Assembly (NCBI GenBank): GCA_019636275.1
Contig: JAHBXY010000011.1
Coordinates: 1-64,000, forward strand
Length of the DNA: 64,000 nt
Direction of reading: 5' to 3'
Source of the DNA: Planctomycetota bacterium
GTDB lineage: Bacteria > Planctomycetota > J058
Below, piece by piece: positions 44,703-53,458 of this stretch. The position numbers and the translations under genes were made by a program. Below the pieces are notes generated by a model. That model was not told the DNA's origin. It made no database searches and saw only the letters and a list, made by a program, of their open reading frames with translations. Numbering within the stretch: position 1 is the stretch's first letter; every line of letters starts with the position of its first letter.

Positions 44703-44811
44703 GCTCGTTGCTTCGATCGAAGGCTGGTCGGCCGCGCTCCACGATCGGAGCCGATGGCTTCATACGCTCTCAGCGGTCGCGCGGCGAGCGTCCGCCTGCC
44801 ACGCTGCCCGG

Positions 44812-45381
44812 GTGACCCGACGTTTCCAGGTCGCCTGCATGCTCGTCACCCTCGCGGTCGCCTCGTCGCTGGTCGTCATGGTGGCCCGGCTCCCGACGCT
44901 CCGGTCGCCGGACACCTGGAGCGCCGAGGACCTCCGGCGAGTCCTCGGGTCCCCTCTGTACCATGGGTGCAGCGGCAACCACGGGCACGTCCCGGGGCGA
45001 GGCCTCCGGGCCCTCTGCCGCGGCTCCTACGGCGACCTCCACCGCGCGCTCCTGCGCCTCAAGTCCACGCCCGAGACGGAGCGCTTGCTGCTCGACCTCC
45101 TCGACGCAGCCGACCCCGAGGTCGCCTCTCGCGCAGCGGAGGTGATCGGGGCCCGCGGCGTCGCGGGCGCGGAAGCGACGCTGCTCCGACACCTCGAGGC
45201 GTTGCCAGCCCCGGTGCCCGCCGAGCAGCGGATCCTCGTGCTCGCGTTCGCCTGGGCGCTCGAGCGGCTCGGCGCCCAGCGCGCAGCGCCGATCCTTCGT
45301 CAGCGAGGGGCTGCGCACGCCCCCGACGTCCTGGACAGTCTCGTGACGTGTGACGGCTGCCCCACGCCGCACGCCAAGTGA
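44812..45381 (+). CDS. Membrane-anchored HEAT-like protein
   Basis: 189 residues from GTG 44812. One N-terminal hydrophobic helix (ACMLVTLAVASSLVVMVA) is followed by an extracytoplasmic or cytoplasmic part with helical repeats: ERLLLDLLDAADPEVASRAA, then EATLLRHLEAL and RILVLAFAWALERL. Four cysteines (GCSGN, CRGS, CDGC) could form disulfides. Longer upstream frames run through the repeat and are discounted. Function unknown. Confidence 0.55.
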   Translation: MTRRFQVACMLVTLAVASSLVVMVARLPTLRSPDTWSAEDLRRVLGSPLYHGCSGNHGHVPGRGLRALCRGSYGDLHRALLRLKSTPETERLLLDLLDAADPEVASRAAEVIGARGVAGAEATLLRHLEALPAPVPAEQRILVLAFAWALERLGAQRAAPILRQRGAAHAPDVLDSLVTCDGCPTPHAK

Positions 45382-45403
45382 CAGGCACGATCCGGAGAGC
45401 ACC

Positions 45404-46060
45404 ATGAATGACCCGGACGACGACGACGACGACGAGCTGGCCCGCGAGGCCGAGGCCGCGGGCCAGGAGGACGCCGAGGACGACTACGGCGCCGCCCTGG
45501 CGACTCCGTACCCCGGCATGTCCTTCGACCCGCTGTTCGGCGTCGCCGGCGTCGGCGCCCTGGGCGGCAGGGCCGAGCAGCGCGTCGTGCTCGAGGGCCG
45601 CTGGCCGGGCGAGGTGCTCCTGGAGGTGCCCGGCCGGCGGCCTGGCGTGGGAGGCCTCCTGGCCACGAGCGTCGGCTTCCTGCTCGTCGCCGGGATCGTC
45701 ACGGGCATGAGCCTGGCGCATGACGCCGACTGGTCCCGCTGGATCCCCTGGCCCACGCTGCGGTCGGTCGGCTGCTCCTGGGTCCTGTGGGTGGCCGCGT
45801 TCGTGCTCCTGGCGGCGGCCCTCGCCGTCAGGACATTGGCGCAGGGCGCGGACGTGACGTTCACCAGCGAGGGCGTCGGCACGAGCGGCAAGGGCGGCGC
45901 GTCGTTCGTCCCCTGGTCCGAGGTCCGGGGATACCGGCCAGGCGAGGTGCTCGTGCTCGAGTGCGAGGGCGGCCACCTCGTCGTCTCGGGCCACGACGAG
46001 GAGCGGCGGGAGCTGACGCTCGGGCTCCTGGACGGGCGAGGCGTGCCGCGGCTGGAGTGA
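45404..46060 (+). CDS. Hypothetical two-helix membrane protein
   Basis: 218 residues. Very acidic N-terminus (MNDPDDDDDDELAREAEA), two hydrophobic helices (about 83-104 and 124-144), and a C-terminal strand-rich part (ADVTFTSEGVGTSGKG, SFVPWSEVRGYRPGEVLVLE) that resembles PH-like membrane proteins. No family named. It follows the HEAT-like gene by 22 bases and is followed by a thioredoxin-fold gene. Confidence 0.6.
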   Translation: MNDPDDDDDDELAREAEAAGQEDAEDDYGAALATPYPGMSFDPLFGVAGVGALGGRAEQRVVLEGRWPGEVLLEVPGRRPGVGGLLATSVGFLLVAGIVTGMSLAHDADWSRWIPWPTLRSVGCSWVLWVAAFVLLAAALAVRTLAQGADVTFTSEGVGTSGKGGASFVPWSEVRGYRPGEVLVLECEGGHLVVSGHDEERRELTLGLLDGRGVPRLE

Positions 46061-46124
46061 CCACTGGTTGCCAGGGACTTGCGCGCGCGGACGCGACCGG
46101 CCAGGCTCGGGCCGGAGGCACACC

Positions 46125-46793
46125 GTGAACGCGAAGCTACTGCTCCTGGTCGTGCTCGTCGCCGGCGCGGTCGGCGCCTGGACCTGGCGCGCGGGGGAAT
46201 CGGGCGCCCGGTCACCGCGGGGTTCGAGCTCGGCGGCGCAGGCCCTGCCGCACGCCTGGCCGCCGGTCCGCGGCCAGCGCTACCCCGACCTCGAGCTCCC
46301 CGATCATCGGGGGACGCTGACGCGCCTCTCGAGCTTCGAGGGGAAGGTGATCGTCGTCGAGCCGATCGGCATGGCCTGCCCGGCCTGCCAGGCGTACGCC
46401 GGCGCGCACGAAGTGGGGACCTTCGGCGGCGCGGGCGCGCAGCAAGGCTTGCCGTCGTTCGGGAAGCTCCTGCGGCAGTACGCGGGGATCGACTGGGAGC
46501 GCGAGCCGGACCTGGTCTACGTGCACCTGCTCCTCTACGACATGACCTCGGCGCGCGCCCCGACGGTCGCCGACGCGCGGGCCTGGGCCGAGCACTTCGG
46601 CGTCGACCGCGCGGAGAACGCCGTCGTGCTCGTGGGCGACGAGCGCTACGTGAACCCGGCCAGCTACGCCCTGGTGCCCGGCTTCCAGGTGATCGACCGC
46701 GGCTTCGCCCTGCGCTACGACGGCTCCGGTCACCACCCGGTCGACCACCCCTACGAGGCCGCCCTGGCCGGGATCCCCGGGCTCCTGCGATAG
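46125..46793 (+). CDS. Exported thioredoxin-fold protein
   Basis: 222 residues from GTG 46125 with a GGAGG upstream. N-terminal signal/anchor (LLLLVVLVAGAVGAWTW), then RYPDLELPDHRGTLTRLSSFEGKV split as YPDLELPDHRGT and LSSFEGKV, typical of TlpA/SCO-like proteins. The redox motif is GMACPACQAY (CPAC). A later DERYVNPASYALVPGFQVID fits the cis-Pro loop. Likely a periplasmic or surface thiol-disulfide protein. Confidence 0.7.
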   Translation: MNAKLLLLVVLVAGAVGAWTWRAGESGARSPRGSSSAAQALPHAWPPVRGQRYPDLELPDHRGTLTRLSSFEGKVIVVEPIGMACPACQAYAGAHEVGTFGGAGAQQGLPSFGKLLRQYAGIDWEREPDLVYVHLLLYDMTSARAPTVADARAWAEHFGVDRAENAVVLVGDERYVNPASYALVPGFQVIDRGFALRYDGSGHHPVDHPYEAALAGIPGLLR

Positions 46794-46796
46794 CCC

Positions 46797-47035
46797 GCCG
46801 AATGGTTAGCGCGTCAACTGCTGCGTCGACCCGTTCCCGTTCCCGTTCCCGTTCCCGTTCCCGGTTGTTGGGGCCACATGAACTTCGCCCACGAGCGCTG
46901 GTCGAGATCTCCTCCTCCGTGTGGCTCCATGCTCACTCGCATGATCAACAACCTCGGAGGTGCGGGAACGGGAACGGGAACGGGAACGGGAACGGAAGAC
47001 TCGACTGAGGTTGGCCGCAAACCATTCGGCAATGC
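46797..47035. repeat. Hexamer-armed inverted-repeat element, copy 2
   Basis: Ends in CCATTCGGCAATGC (47022-47035), the exact inverse of the left end of copy 1. Five CCCGTT units (46830-46859) face five GGGAAC units (46964-46993). GGTTGTTG pairs with CAACAACC at the place where copy 1 has CGTTGACCA/TGGTCAACG, so base changes preserve pairing. CATGC TCACTC GCATG core as in copy 1. It lies between a + gene and a - gene that converge. Confidence 0.82.
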
Positions 47036-47087
47036 GTCTTGGCGGTTCAGGTCTTCTTCGGTCCCGACCTACATGTCGGTTGGCCGC

Positions 47088-47642
47088 TCATGAACGCCTG
47101 TAGTGCATCGCCACCGCGCCGCAGCGGAGCGGCCTGGCCGAGACGAGCTCGAGCTGCCGCGTCCTCGGCAGCCCGCCCTGGTACAGCGTCGGGCCGTGGC
47201 CGGCGATCCTGGGGTGGACGAGGAGCTTGTACTCGTCGATCAGCTCCAGCCGGTCGAGCTCGTTGGCGAGCTTGCCGCTGCCGAGCAGCACGCCGGCCGG
47301 CGTGGCGTCCTTGAGCTCCTGCACGCCGGCGCGCAGATCGCCGGCGAGGTGGTGGCTGTTGGTCCACGGGAAGTCCGTGCGCGTCGACGACACCACGTAC
47401 TTCGGCTTGACCTCCAGCTTGACCGCCCACTCGCGCAGCGCCGGCGGCGCGTCCACGTCGCCGCGGGCGACGGCGGGCCAGTAGCTCTCCATCATCTCGT
47501 AGGTGGTGCGGCCCCACAGCATGGCCCCGCTCTCGTCCATGAGGCGGGTGAAGAAGGCGTGCGTCTCGTCGTCGACGATCCCTTCCTGGTGGTCGACGCA
47601 GCCGTCCAGGGTGACGTTGATGCTGAAGGTCAGGAGTCCCAT
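47088..47642 (-). CDS. DHFR/RibD-C-family reductase
   Basis: 184 residues from ATG 47642. Opening LLTFSINVTLDGCVDH, then DESGAMLWGRTTYEMMES, PKYVVSSTRTDFPW and LLGSGKLANELDRL, ending in a RibD-C type strand set. Widespread dihydrofolate-reductase-like family whose real substrate is seldom known. Cytosolic. It faces repeat copy 2. Confidence 0.85.
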   Translation of the reverse strand: MGLLTFSINVTLDGCVDHQEGIVDDETHAFFTRLMDESGAMLWGRTTYEMMESYWPAVARGDVDAPPALREWAVKLEVKPKYVVSSTRTDFPWTNSHHLAGDLRAGVQELKDATPAGVLLGSGKLANELDRLELIDEYKLLVHPRIAGHGPTLYQGGLPRTRQLELVSARPLRCGAVAMHYRRS

Positions 47643-47674
47643 GATCGGCGAGTCTAACCCTGGCAGGGCCGCGC

Positions 47675-48244
47675 TCACGTGGACAGGCGGGCGCTGGGCG
47701 TGACGACCACGGTGGGCCGCCCGATCCCGCCCTGCGCGCGCGGCGTGGTGGCGCGGTCGCTCGCGTCGGCTCCTGCGCGGGCCGCGGACGCCTCCTCCTG
47801 CGCGACGCAGGCGCCGAAGACGGCGCCGTAGAGCATGTGCCCGAAGACCATGGCCGGGATCCAGGCCGGCCCGTAGGCGGTCGGCGCGAACGGCCGCAGC
47901 CCGGCGACCGCCGGCCGCGGGTGGACGCGCGGGGCGGCGGCCATGTAGCCGAGCGACGCGAGCCCGTGGACGAGCCCGAGCAGCGCGCCACGCCGGGCGT
48001 TCGGGCCCACGCCGGCCCGCCGCCACACGGCGCGGTAACCGCGCGCCAGCGCCACGCCGTTGAACGCGTGCAGGGTCCAGCCCGCGGCGCGGGCCAGCCG
48101 GCGGTCGGCCGTGACGCTCGTCCCGAGCATCCAGGGCAAGTCGAGCCGCGTCAGGCCGATCGCGTTGCTCGCCAGCGTCGCGCCGGTCAGCGCGGCCGTG
48201 GCGCACGCCCCGGCGACGAGCACGCTCCCGTTCGGCGACTTCAT
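47675..48244 (-). CDS. Hypothetical membrane protein
   Basis: 189 residues from ATG 48244; a GTG at 48271 would give nine more. Hydrophobic segments occur at about 8-30, 56-74, 85-105 and 123-145. Segments LDLPWMLGTSVTADRR and WIPAMVFGHMLYGAVFG are notable. No family recognised; the C-terminal 40 residues are low-complexity. It precedes the DHFR-like gene by 32 bases, so the two may share a transcript. Confidence 0.6.
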   Translation of the reverse strand: MKSPNGSVLVAGACATAALTGATLASNAIGLTRLDLPWMLGTSVTADRRLARAAGWTLHAFNGVALARGYRAVWRRAGVGPNARRGALLGLVHGLASLGYMAAAPRVHPRPAVAGLRPFAPTAYGPAWIPAMVFGHMLYGAVFGACVAQEEASAARAGADASDRATTPRAQGGIGRPTVVVTPSARLST

Positions 48245-48480
48245 GTCCGTGGCTCCCGGCCCCCCGCTCACCGCTCCGGCCGCAAGCAGGAGGCCACCGC
48301 GGGAGCGCGCGGCGCCGCTGGGCGCCGGGACAGTTGGGTCGCGGCGGGCCAGGCGTGTCGCTCACAGCGGCCGTCGCTTGTTCTGATGTCCACGTCCGGG
48401 CGCGCGGCTCGATGCTCCGATCCGCAGTGAGGCACCGGTCGCCCTCACTCCGGCCGCTACGCGGCCTCCGCTCGGGGATG

Positions 48481-48530
48481 GCGCCACCGCTCGATCTGCT
48501 CGCTTCGCTCGCAGATCAAGCGGTGAGCGC
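48481..48530 (-). terminator. Long hairpin downstream of the STN-domain gene
   Basis: GCGC, ACCGCT and GATCTGC pair with GCAGATC, AGCGGT and GCGC around an 11-base loop, with one mismatch. It ends 2 bases from the STN stop on the minus strand. Two smaller hairpins lie just beyond it (GGCCGC TAC GCGGCC at 48452-48466; GTGAGG/CCTCAC at 48427-48449). Confidence 0.6.
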
Positions 48531-48532
48531 GG

Positions 48533-49048
48533 TCAGCGGCGGGGGCCAACCCAGACGAGGCACCCGCGCTCCCTGCGCGGCGAGCCCCACGTCAGGCCGT
48601 CGAGGCCCAGGCGCGGCGCCTCGAAGTCCGGCGGCGCATGGACGACGTCCGAGACGTCGTGGACGGCGACGCGCGTCTCGGCGCGCCGCTCGCGCCGGAC
48701 CTCGACCCGCACCACCCCGCGGGCCACGGTCCAGCGCAGCTCCGGGTCGACCTGCCCGAGGACGAGCGTCAGGCAGCTCGCCAGGGTCACGTCCCGCAGG
48801 CGCAGGGACACGACGCGGCCGTCCGCCGCCGCCCGGGCGGCGGGCGACACGGACAGGTCGATCCCGGCCGCCTCGTGGAGGAAGTCGAGGCAGGCGGCGA
48901 GGTCGAGCCGATCGAAGTGCACGGTGACGCGCCCGTCGAGGGCCCGGCGCAGCGCGTCGGCCCGCGGGTCGGGGCGCTCCTGGGCCGCGGCGTCGGGCGC
49001 GAGGACGGCCAGGGCGACCAGGGTCAGGGCGAGGGCGCGGACGACCAT
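48533..49048 (-). CDS. Secreted STN-domain protein
   Basis: 171 residues from ATG 49048. Signal peptide VVRALALTLVALAVLAPDAAAQ, cleaved near residue 22. The STN (secretin/TonB short N-terminal) fold is recognisable in VTVHFDRLDLAACLDFLHEA and GRVVSLRLRDVTLASCLTLVL, then RWTVARGVVRVEV. A tail with VHDVSDVVHAPPDFEAPRL resembles proteins repeated in planctomycete genomes. Function unknown; periplasmic. Confidence 0.6.
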   Translation of the reverse strand: MVVRALALTLVALAVLAPDAAAQERPDPRADALRRALDGRVTVHFDRLDLAACLDFLHEAAGIDLSVSPAARAAADGRVVSLRLRDVTLASCLTLVLGQVDPELRWTVARGVVRVEVRRERRAETRVAVHDVSDVVHAPPDFEAPRLGLDGLTWGSPRRERGCLVWVGPRR

Positions 49049-49094
49049 CTCCACCTCCACCCCTCACACGGCCGGCCGACCCGGGCGGTTCCCG

Positions 49095-50459
49095 TCAGCC
49101 CGGCAGGCCCATGGCCGCGCGGCAGGTCTTCGCGTAGAGGTCGCGGAAGACGTCGTCCGGGTCCGTGCGGGCCTTGACCCGCTCGTAGTTCGGCCGGTTC
49201 CACGTCTGCCAGAACTCGTCCTCGGTGTAGTGGTTGTGGGAGATCAGCGTCTTGATCCCGCCGAGCTCGCGCAGCTTGACCTCCATCATGCGGTGGTAGT
49301 CGCGGCCGTCGCGCGGGCGCATGCCGTAGATCGCCAGGTCGAGGTAGAGCTCGTCGTCGACGCCGTCGAACACCCGGTCGGCGATCCACTCGTAGCGGCG
49401 CGCGACCCGGTAGGGGACGCACCACAGCGGGAAGAAGCCGAACTCGCGCTCGTACCAGGCCATGAACTCGGGCACCCGCGACGACGGCAGGAACACGTCG
49501 AGGTGGAACGTCGGCCGCAGGTGCGGCAGGAGGAAGTGGAGCCTCTCCGCCGCCCACAGCCACGCCGTCGAGCCGAGGAGCTTGCCGAAGAGGAGCCGCC
49601 CGAGGAGGGTCCGCGGGCGCGGGTTCGTCACGCCGCGGTCGTAGCGGAACAGGTAGTCGAACGTCTCCAGGTAGTCCTCGGTCCGCTCCCGCGTGCTCAG
49701 GTAGTAGACCCGCAGCCAGTCGTAGCGGGTCACGTAGGGCGCCTCGTCGACGAACTCGCCCAGGCTGAGCACGTACTCGTCGGGCGCGTGGATGATCCCG
49801 TCCATGAAGTCGACGTCCTGCGCCACGAAGCGCCGCTGGATCGCCGCCTGGTAGTCGGCCAGGGTCGAGTACTTCTCGTAGCGCATGCGCACGAAGCGCC
49901 CGGCCGGGACCAGGCGGAAGGTGAGCTTCGTGAGGAGCCCGAGGGTCCCGAAGGAGCCGTGCATCATGTGGAAGACGAGCGCGTCGTCGCCGTCGGGCCG
50001 GCAGGTGAGCACCTCGCCCCGGCCGGTGACGACCTCGTACTCCAGGCAGGTGTCGTGCATGCCGCCGAAGCGGAAGGACATGGACTCGATCGAGCAGCCC
50101 GAGACGGCGCCGCCGATCGTGATCGTCTTGAACTCGGGCACGCACATGGGCACGAGCCCGTGCTTCAGGGTCGCCCGGACGAGGTCGACGTAGGTCACAC
50201 CGGGCTCGGCCACGCACACCCGCGCCGCGGGGTCGATCGAGATGATCCGGTCGAGATCGGTCAGGTCGACCTTCTCGTCCTTGCGCCGCAGGTCGCCCGG
50301 CTTGGGCACCTGGTGCGCCACGGCGCGCTTGCGCACCGAGACGTGCCCGCCGCCCGTCCGCCCGCGCAGCTGCGCCGCGATCCGCTCGACCTTTCGCGCG
50401 TGCTCGGCCTCGCGGCGCGCCACCTCGGGCGCGTGGGTCGTGGCTGCCCTGATGATCAC
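49095..50459 (-). CDS. FAD-linked oxidase/reductase (DHCR24-like)
   Basis: 454 residues from GTG 50459, chosen for its GGAGGTG upstream. FAD-binding type 4 domain: VCVAEPGVTYVDLVRATLK, then FKTITIGGAVSGCSIESMSF and HGSFGTLGLLTKLTFRLVP. The C-terminal half, with PLWCVPYRVARRYEW and GIKTLISHNHYTEDEFW, resembles the delta-24-sterol reductase/DIMINUTO branch. It may reduce or oxidise an isoprenoid or sugar. Single gene between the STN gene and ligD. Confidence 0.8.
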   Translation of the reverse strand: MIIRAATTHAPEVARREAEHARKVERIAAQLRGRTGGGHVSVRKRAVAHQVPKPGDLRRKDEKVDLTDLDRIISIDPAARVCVAEPGVTYVDLVRATLKHGLVPMCVPEFKTITIGGAVSGCSIESMSFRFGGMHDTCLEYEVVTGRGEVLTCRPDGDDALVFHMMHGSFGTLGLLTKLTFRLVPAGRFVRMRYEKYSTLADYQAAIQRRFVAQDVDFMDGIIHAPDEYVLSLGEFVDEAPYVTRYDWLRVYYLSTRERTEDYLETFDYLFRYDRGVTNPRPRTLLGRLLFGKLLGSTAWLWAAERLHFLLPHLRPTFHLDVFLPSSRVPEFMAWYEREFGFFPLWCVPYRVARRYEWIADRVFDGVDDELYLDLAIYGMRPRDGRDYHRMMEVKLRELGGIKTLISHNHYTEDEFWQTWNRPNYERVKARTDPDDVFRDLYAKTCRAAMGLPG

Positions 50460-50563
50460 TCGCACCTCCGGCGCGCGGCGGGCGTGCAGCCCGCGTGCCC
50501 CGCGCGGGCGGCGCGCCCCGGCGCGCCGGCGGGCCACGGGCGTCCCCCGCGGGCCGGGGGCGC

Positions 50564-53131
50564 CTACTCCCCGCGCCCTCGTGACCGCGGGCGCGGCAGC
50601 CGCGTCTGCCCGAAGCCGACCGCCTCCTTCATGGCGTCCGTGATCGGGGCCCGCGCGCGGTCCAGCTCGGCCCACGGGTCGGCGCGCAAGGCGGCCAGGC
50701 GGTGCGGGACGGAGCGCACGGTGAACGCGGCCGGGTCGAGGGCGGGCGTGACCTCCTCCCAGGCCACCGGCACGCTAACGGTCGCGCCCGGCTTGGCCCG
50801 CGCGGAGTAGGCGCCGATCGCCGTCGCGTCCCACTGGTTGCGCAGGTAGTCGATGAACACGCGTCCGCGGCGGCTGACCTTGGTGATCTTGCTCGTGTAG
50901 CGCTCCGGGTGGCGCCGGGCGAACTCCTCGGCGAACGCCTTGGTGAACTGCTTCACGTCGTCCCAGCCGAGCGTCGGCGCCACCGGCGCGACCACGTGCA
51001 GACCCTTGCCGCCGGTCGTCTTGCAGAAGCTGGCCAGCCCCAGCTCGCCCAGGCGCGCCCGCACCTCGTGGGCGGCCTCGACGACGCGCGAGAACGGCAG
51101 CCCCTCGTCGGGGTCGAGGTCGAACACGAGCGTGTCGGCGCGGTGGACGTCGTGCACCGACGAGCCCCACACGTGGAACTCGAGCACGTTGAGCTGGACC
51201 AGGCGCAGGAGCTGCGGCACGGCCTCCACCCACACGTAGGGCTCCTCGTCGGGCCCGTGGACGGGCACGCGCGGGACGTCGGCGTGGATCGTCTTGTTGC
51301 CGTGCTTCTGGTAGAAGCACTTCTTGTCGCAGCCGCCCGGGCAGCGCACGAGCGTCAGCGGCCGGCGGCCGAGGCGCGGGAGGGCCCAGGCGCCGACCCG
51401 CGCGTAGTAGACGGCGAGCTCCTCCTTGGTCACCCCGACCTCGGGGTAGAGCACCTTCTCGGGGCTGCTGATCGTGACCCCCGCGACTTCGACCACCCGA
51501 CCTCTCCTCTTCACCGGCGGTGTGGACGGCGTCGACGAAGCCGGCGCCTCGCGCACGACCTCGCGCGGGTCCTTGTCCTCGCGCAGCCCCTGGAAGGAAG
51601 GATGCCTGAGGAGCCCCTCGTCCGTCCACTCGCTGAAGCGTACCTCGCAGACGAGCCGCGGCTCGACCCAGCGGGTGCCCTTCAGGCGCGGGACCCGGTC
51701 GGCGAAGGGCGAGGTCGACCGCCGCAGCGGCTCGAGCCGCGCGCGCAGGTCCCGCAGGACGGCCCCGGTGAAGCCCGTGCCCACGCGGCCCGCGTGGCGC
51801 AAGCGGCCCTCGGCGTCGTGGTAGCCGACGATCAGGGCGCCCAGGCCCTCCCGCGCGCCCTGCGGCTCGGTGAAGCCGCCGATCACGAGCTCCTGCCGGG
51901 CCAGGCACTTGACCTTCAGCCAGTCGCCCTGGCGGCCCGGGCGGTAGGGCGCCTGCGCGCGCTTGCTGACCACCCCCTCGACGCCGTGGGCGCAGGCGCG
52001 CTCGAGGAACGCGCCCCCCTGGCCGGCGACGTGCTCCGAGAGGCGAAGCGGGGCCGGGGCGCCCTCGAGCAGCGCCCCGAGGGCGCGCTTGCGCTCGATG
52101 AGCGGCGCCGGGCGCAGGTCGACCCCGTCCTGGTGCAGGAGGTCGAACACGACGTAGGCCAGCGCGCCGCGCGGCCGGGGCGCCGACGAGAGCAGGTTCT
52201 GCAGGGCCTGGAAGCTCGTGCGGCCGTCGGGCAGCAGGACGACGACCTCGCCGTCGAGCAGGGCCTCATCGACGGGCAGGGCGCCGAGCGCCTCGGCCAC
52301 GGCCGGGAAGCGAGCCGTCCAGTCGTGGCCGGCGCGCGTGAGGAGGCGCACCTCGCCGTCGTCGACGCGGGCCAGGATGCGGTAGCCGTCGAGCTTCAGC
52401 TCGTGGACCCAGTCGTCGCCGTCCGGCGGGCGCTCGACGAGCCTCGCCAGGACGGGCTTCACGCTCGCGGGCAGCCGCCCGCGCCGCGCGCCGGGCAGCG
52501 CGGCCGGGTCGAGGCGCGGGACCTCGCCCTGGGTCCCGCTCCACACCCTGGCGCGGCGCGCGGCGATCCGCTCGAGGTCGAGGCCCGTCTCGACGCTCGT
52601 CGTGGCCTCGTCGACGAGCGACGACCCGGCGCCCGGCCGCGCGTGCGCGTCCTTGGCCTTGATCAGCAGCCACTCCGCCTTGGCGCCCTTGCGCCGCGCG
52701 CGCGACGACCGCACGAGGTGCCAGCGGCCCTGCAGGCGCTCGCCCTCGAGGTCGAACGTCAGCCGCCCTCTCCGGTAGCCGGCGCGCGGGTCGCCGCGCG
52801 GGGTCCAGCGGCCGCGGTCCCACAGGAGGACGGTGCCGCCGCCGTACTCGCCCGCGGGGATCACGCCCTCGAACCCGCCGTACTCGAGCGGGTGGTCCTC
52901 GGTGTGGACGGCAAGGCGCTTCTCGGCCGGGTCGAGGCTGGGCCCCTTCGGGACCGCCCAGCTCTTGAGCACGCCGTCGAGCTCGAGGCGGAAGTCGTAG
53001 TGCAGCCGCCGCGCGTCGTGCTTCTGCACGACGAACGACCACCCGGCGGTCTCCGACCGGGCGGCCCCGCGCGGCTCGGGCGTGCGGTCGAAGTCGCGCT
53101 TGCGCTGGTACTCGTCGAGCTTCGTCACCAC
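50564..53131 (-). CDS. ligD: ATP-dependent DNA ligase D (multifunctional)
   Basis: About 855 residues with modules in the order phosphoesterase, ligase, polymerase. The first has HDARRLHYDFRLELDGVLKS and GGFEGVIPAGEYGGGTV, the ligase has catalytic Lys in ELKLDGYRILARV at about 245, and the polymerase has LVFDLDPDEGLPF and YLRNQWDATAIGAYSARAKPG. Acts with Ku in non-homologous end joining; no ku gene is seen here. Start at GTG 53131 fits the family (TKLDEYQRKRDF); GTG 53194 would add an Arg-rich extension. Confidence 0.92.
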   Translation of the reverse strand: MVTKLDEYQRKRDFDRTPEPRGAARSETAGWSFVVQKHDARRLHYDFRLELDGVLKSWAVPKGPSLDPAEKRLAVHTEDHPLEYGGFEGVIPAGEYGGGTVLLWDRGRWTPRGDPRAGYRRGRLTFDLEGERLQGRWHLVRSSRARRKGAKAEWLLIKAKDAHARPGAGSSLVDEATTSVETGLDLERIAARRARVWSGTQGEVPRLDPAALPGARRGRLPASVKPVLARLVERPPDGDDWVHELKLDGYRILARVDDGEVRLLTRAGHDWTARFPAVAEALGALPVDEALLDGEVVVLLPDGRTSFQALQNLLSSAPRPRGALAYVVFDLLHQDGVDLRPAPLIERKRALGALLEGAPAPLRLSEHVAGQGGAFLERACAHGVEGVVSKRAQAPYRPGRQGDWLKVKCLARQELVIGGFTEPQGAREGLGALIVGYHDAEGRLRHAGRVGTGFTGAVLRDLRARLEPLRRSTSPFADRVPRLKGTRWVEPRLVCEVRFSEWTDEGLLRHPSFQGLREDKDPREVVREAPASSTPSTPPVKRRGRVVEVAGVTISSPEKVLYPEVGVTKEELAVYYARVGAWALPRLGRRPLTLVRCPGGCDKKCFYQKHGNKTIHADVPRVPVHGPDEEPYVWVEAVPQLLRLVQLNVLEFHVWGSSVHDVHRADTLVFDLDPDEGLPFSRVVEAAHEVRARLGELGLASFCKTTGGKGLHVVAPVAPTLGWDDVKQFTKAFAEEFARRHPERYTSKITKVSRRGRVFIDYLRNQWDATAIGAYSARAKPGATVSVPVAWEEVTPALDPAAFTVRSVPHRLAALRADPWAELDRARAPITDAMKEAVGFGQTRLPRPRSRGRGE

Positions 53132-53212
53132 CCGCCCGGGGAGCACGCCGCGCGCCCGGCGCAACCCGCGCCGTGGCCGAGCGGTCCGGGACACGGATGA
53201 CGTGAGTAGCTA

Positions 53213-53237
53213 GAAACCGGCCAGGAGAGCCGGTTTC
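53213..53237. promoter_or_regulatory. 9-bp hairpin in the ligD/ABC divergent region
   Basis: GAAACCGGC pairs exactly with GCCGGTTTC around CAGGAGA, just upstream of the ligD start. Candidate operator or leader structure. Confidence 0.4.
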
Positions 53238-53313
53238 CGGGCCGCGTCGGTTCTCGATCCCGACCCCCGCGTGTAGCGTGGCCGCGCCTTGTCGATGACG
53301 CCGGGGGATCCGT

Positions 53314-53372
53314 GTGCTCGGCCGCTCGCTCCTCGGCCCTCGTGGGCGCGCAGGGAGTCGGCGGCCGAGCAC
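53314..53372. repeat. 12-bp inverted repeat upstream of the ABC exporter
   Basis: GTGCTCGGCCGC (53314-53325) and GCGGCCGAGCAC (53361-53372) are perfectly complementary across a 35-base gap, about 90 bases before the ATG. A CCGGCCGGAGTCGGCCCGGC block follows at 53381-53400. Confidence 0.5.
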
Positions 53373-53458
53373 GTGGACCCCCGGCCGGAGTCGGCCCGGC
53401 GCGGTGCGTCCAGGGCGTCCGCCTGGCGCGCTCCGGCCGGGCCTCCAGGGGAAGAACG

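Noticed and set aside
44605..44811. N-terminal extension of the HEAT-like membrane protein through the repeat
   Set aside because: The extension is encoded by repeat copy B and the same peptide-like string recurs at the other copies; GTG 44812 gives a normal membrane anchor.
46360..46400. Thioredoxin-fold gene as a selenoprotein
   Set aside because: Its redox site is a normal CPAC with Cys codons and no in-frame TGA.
46797..47035. Telomere-like hexamer repeats suggesting a linear replicon end
   Set aside because: The repeats are internal, short, inverted and flanked by genes on both sides.
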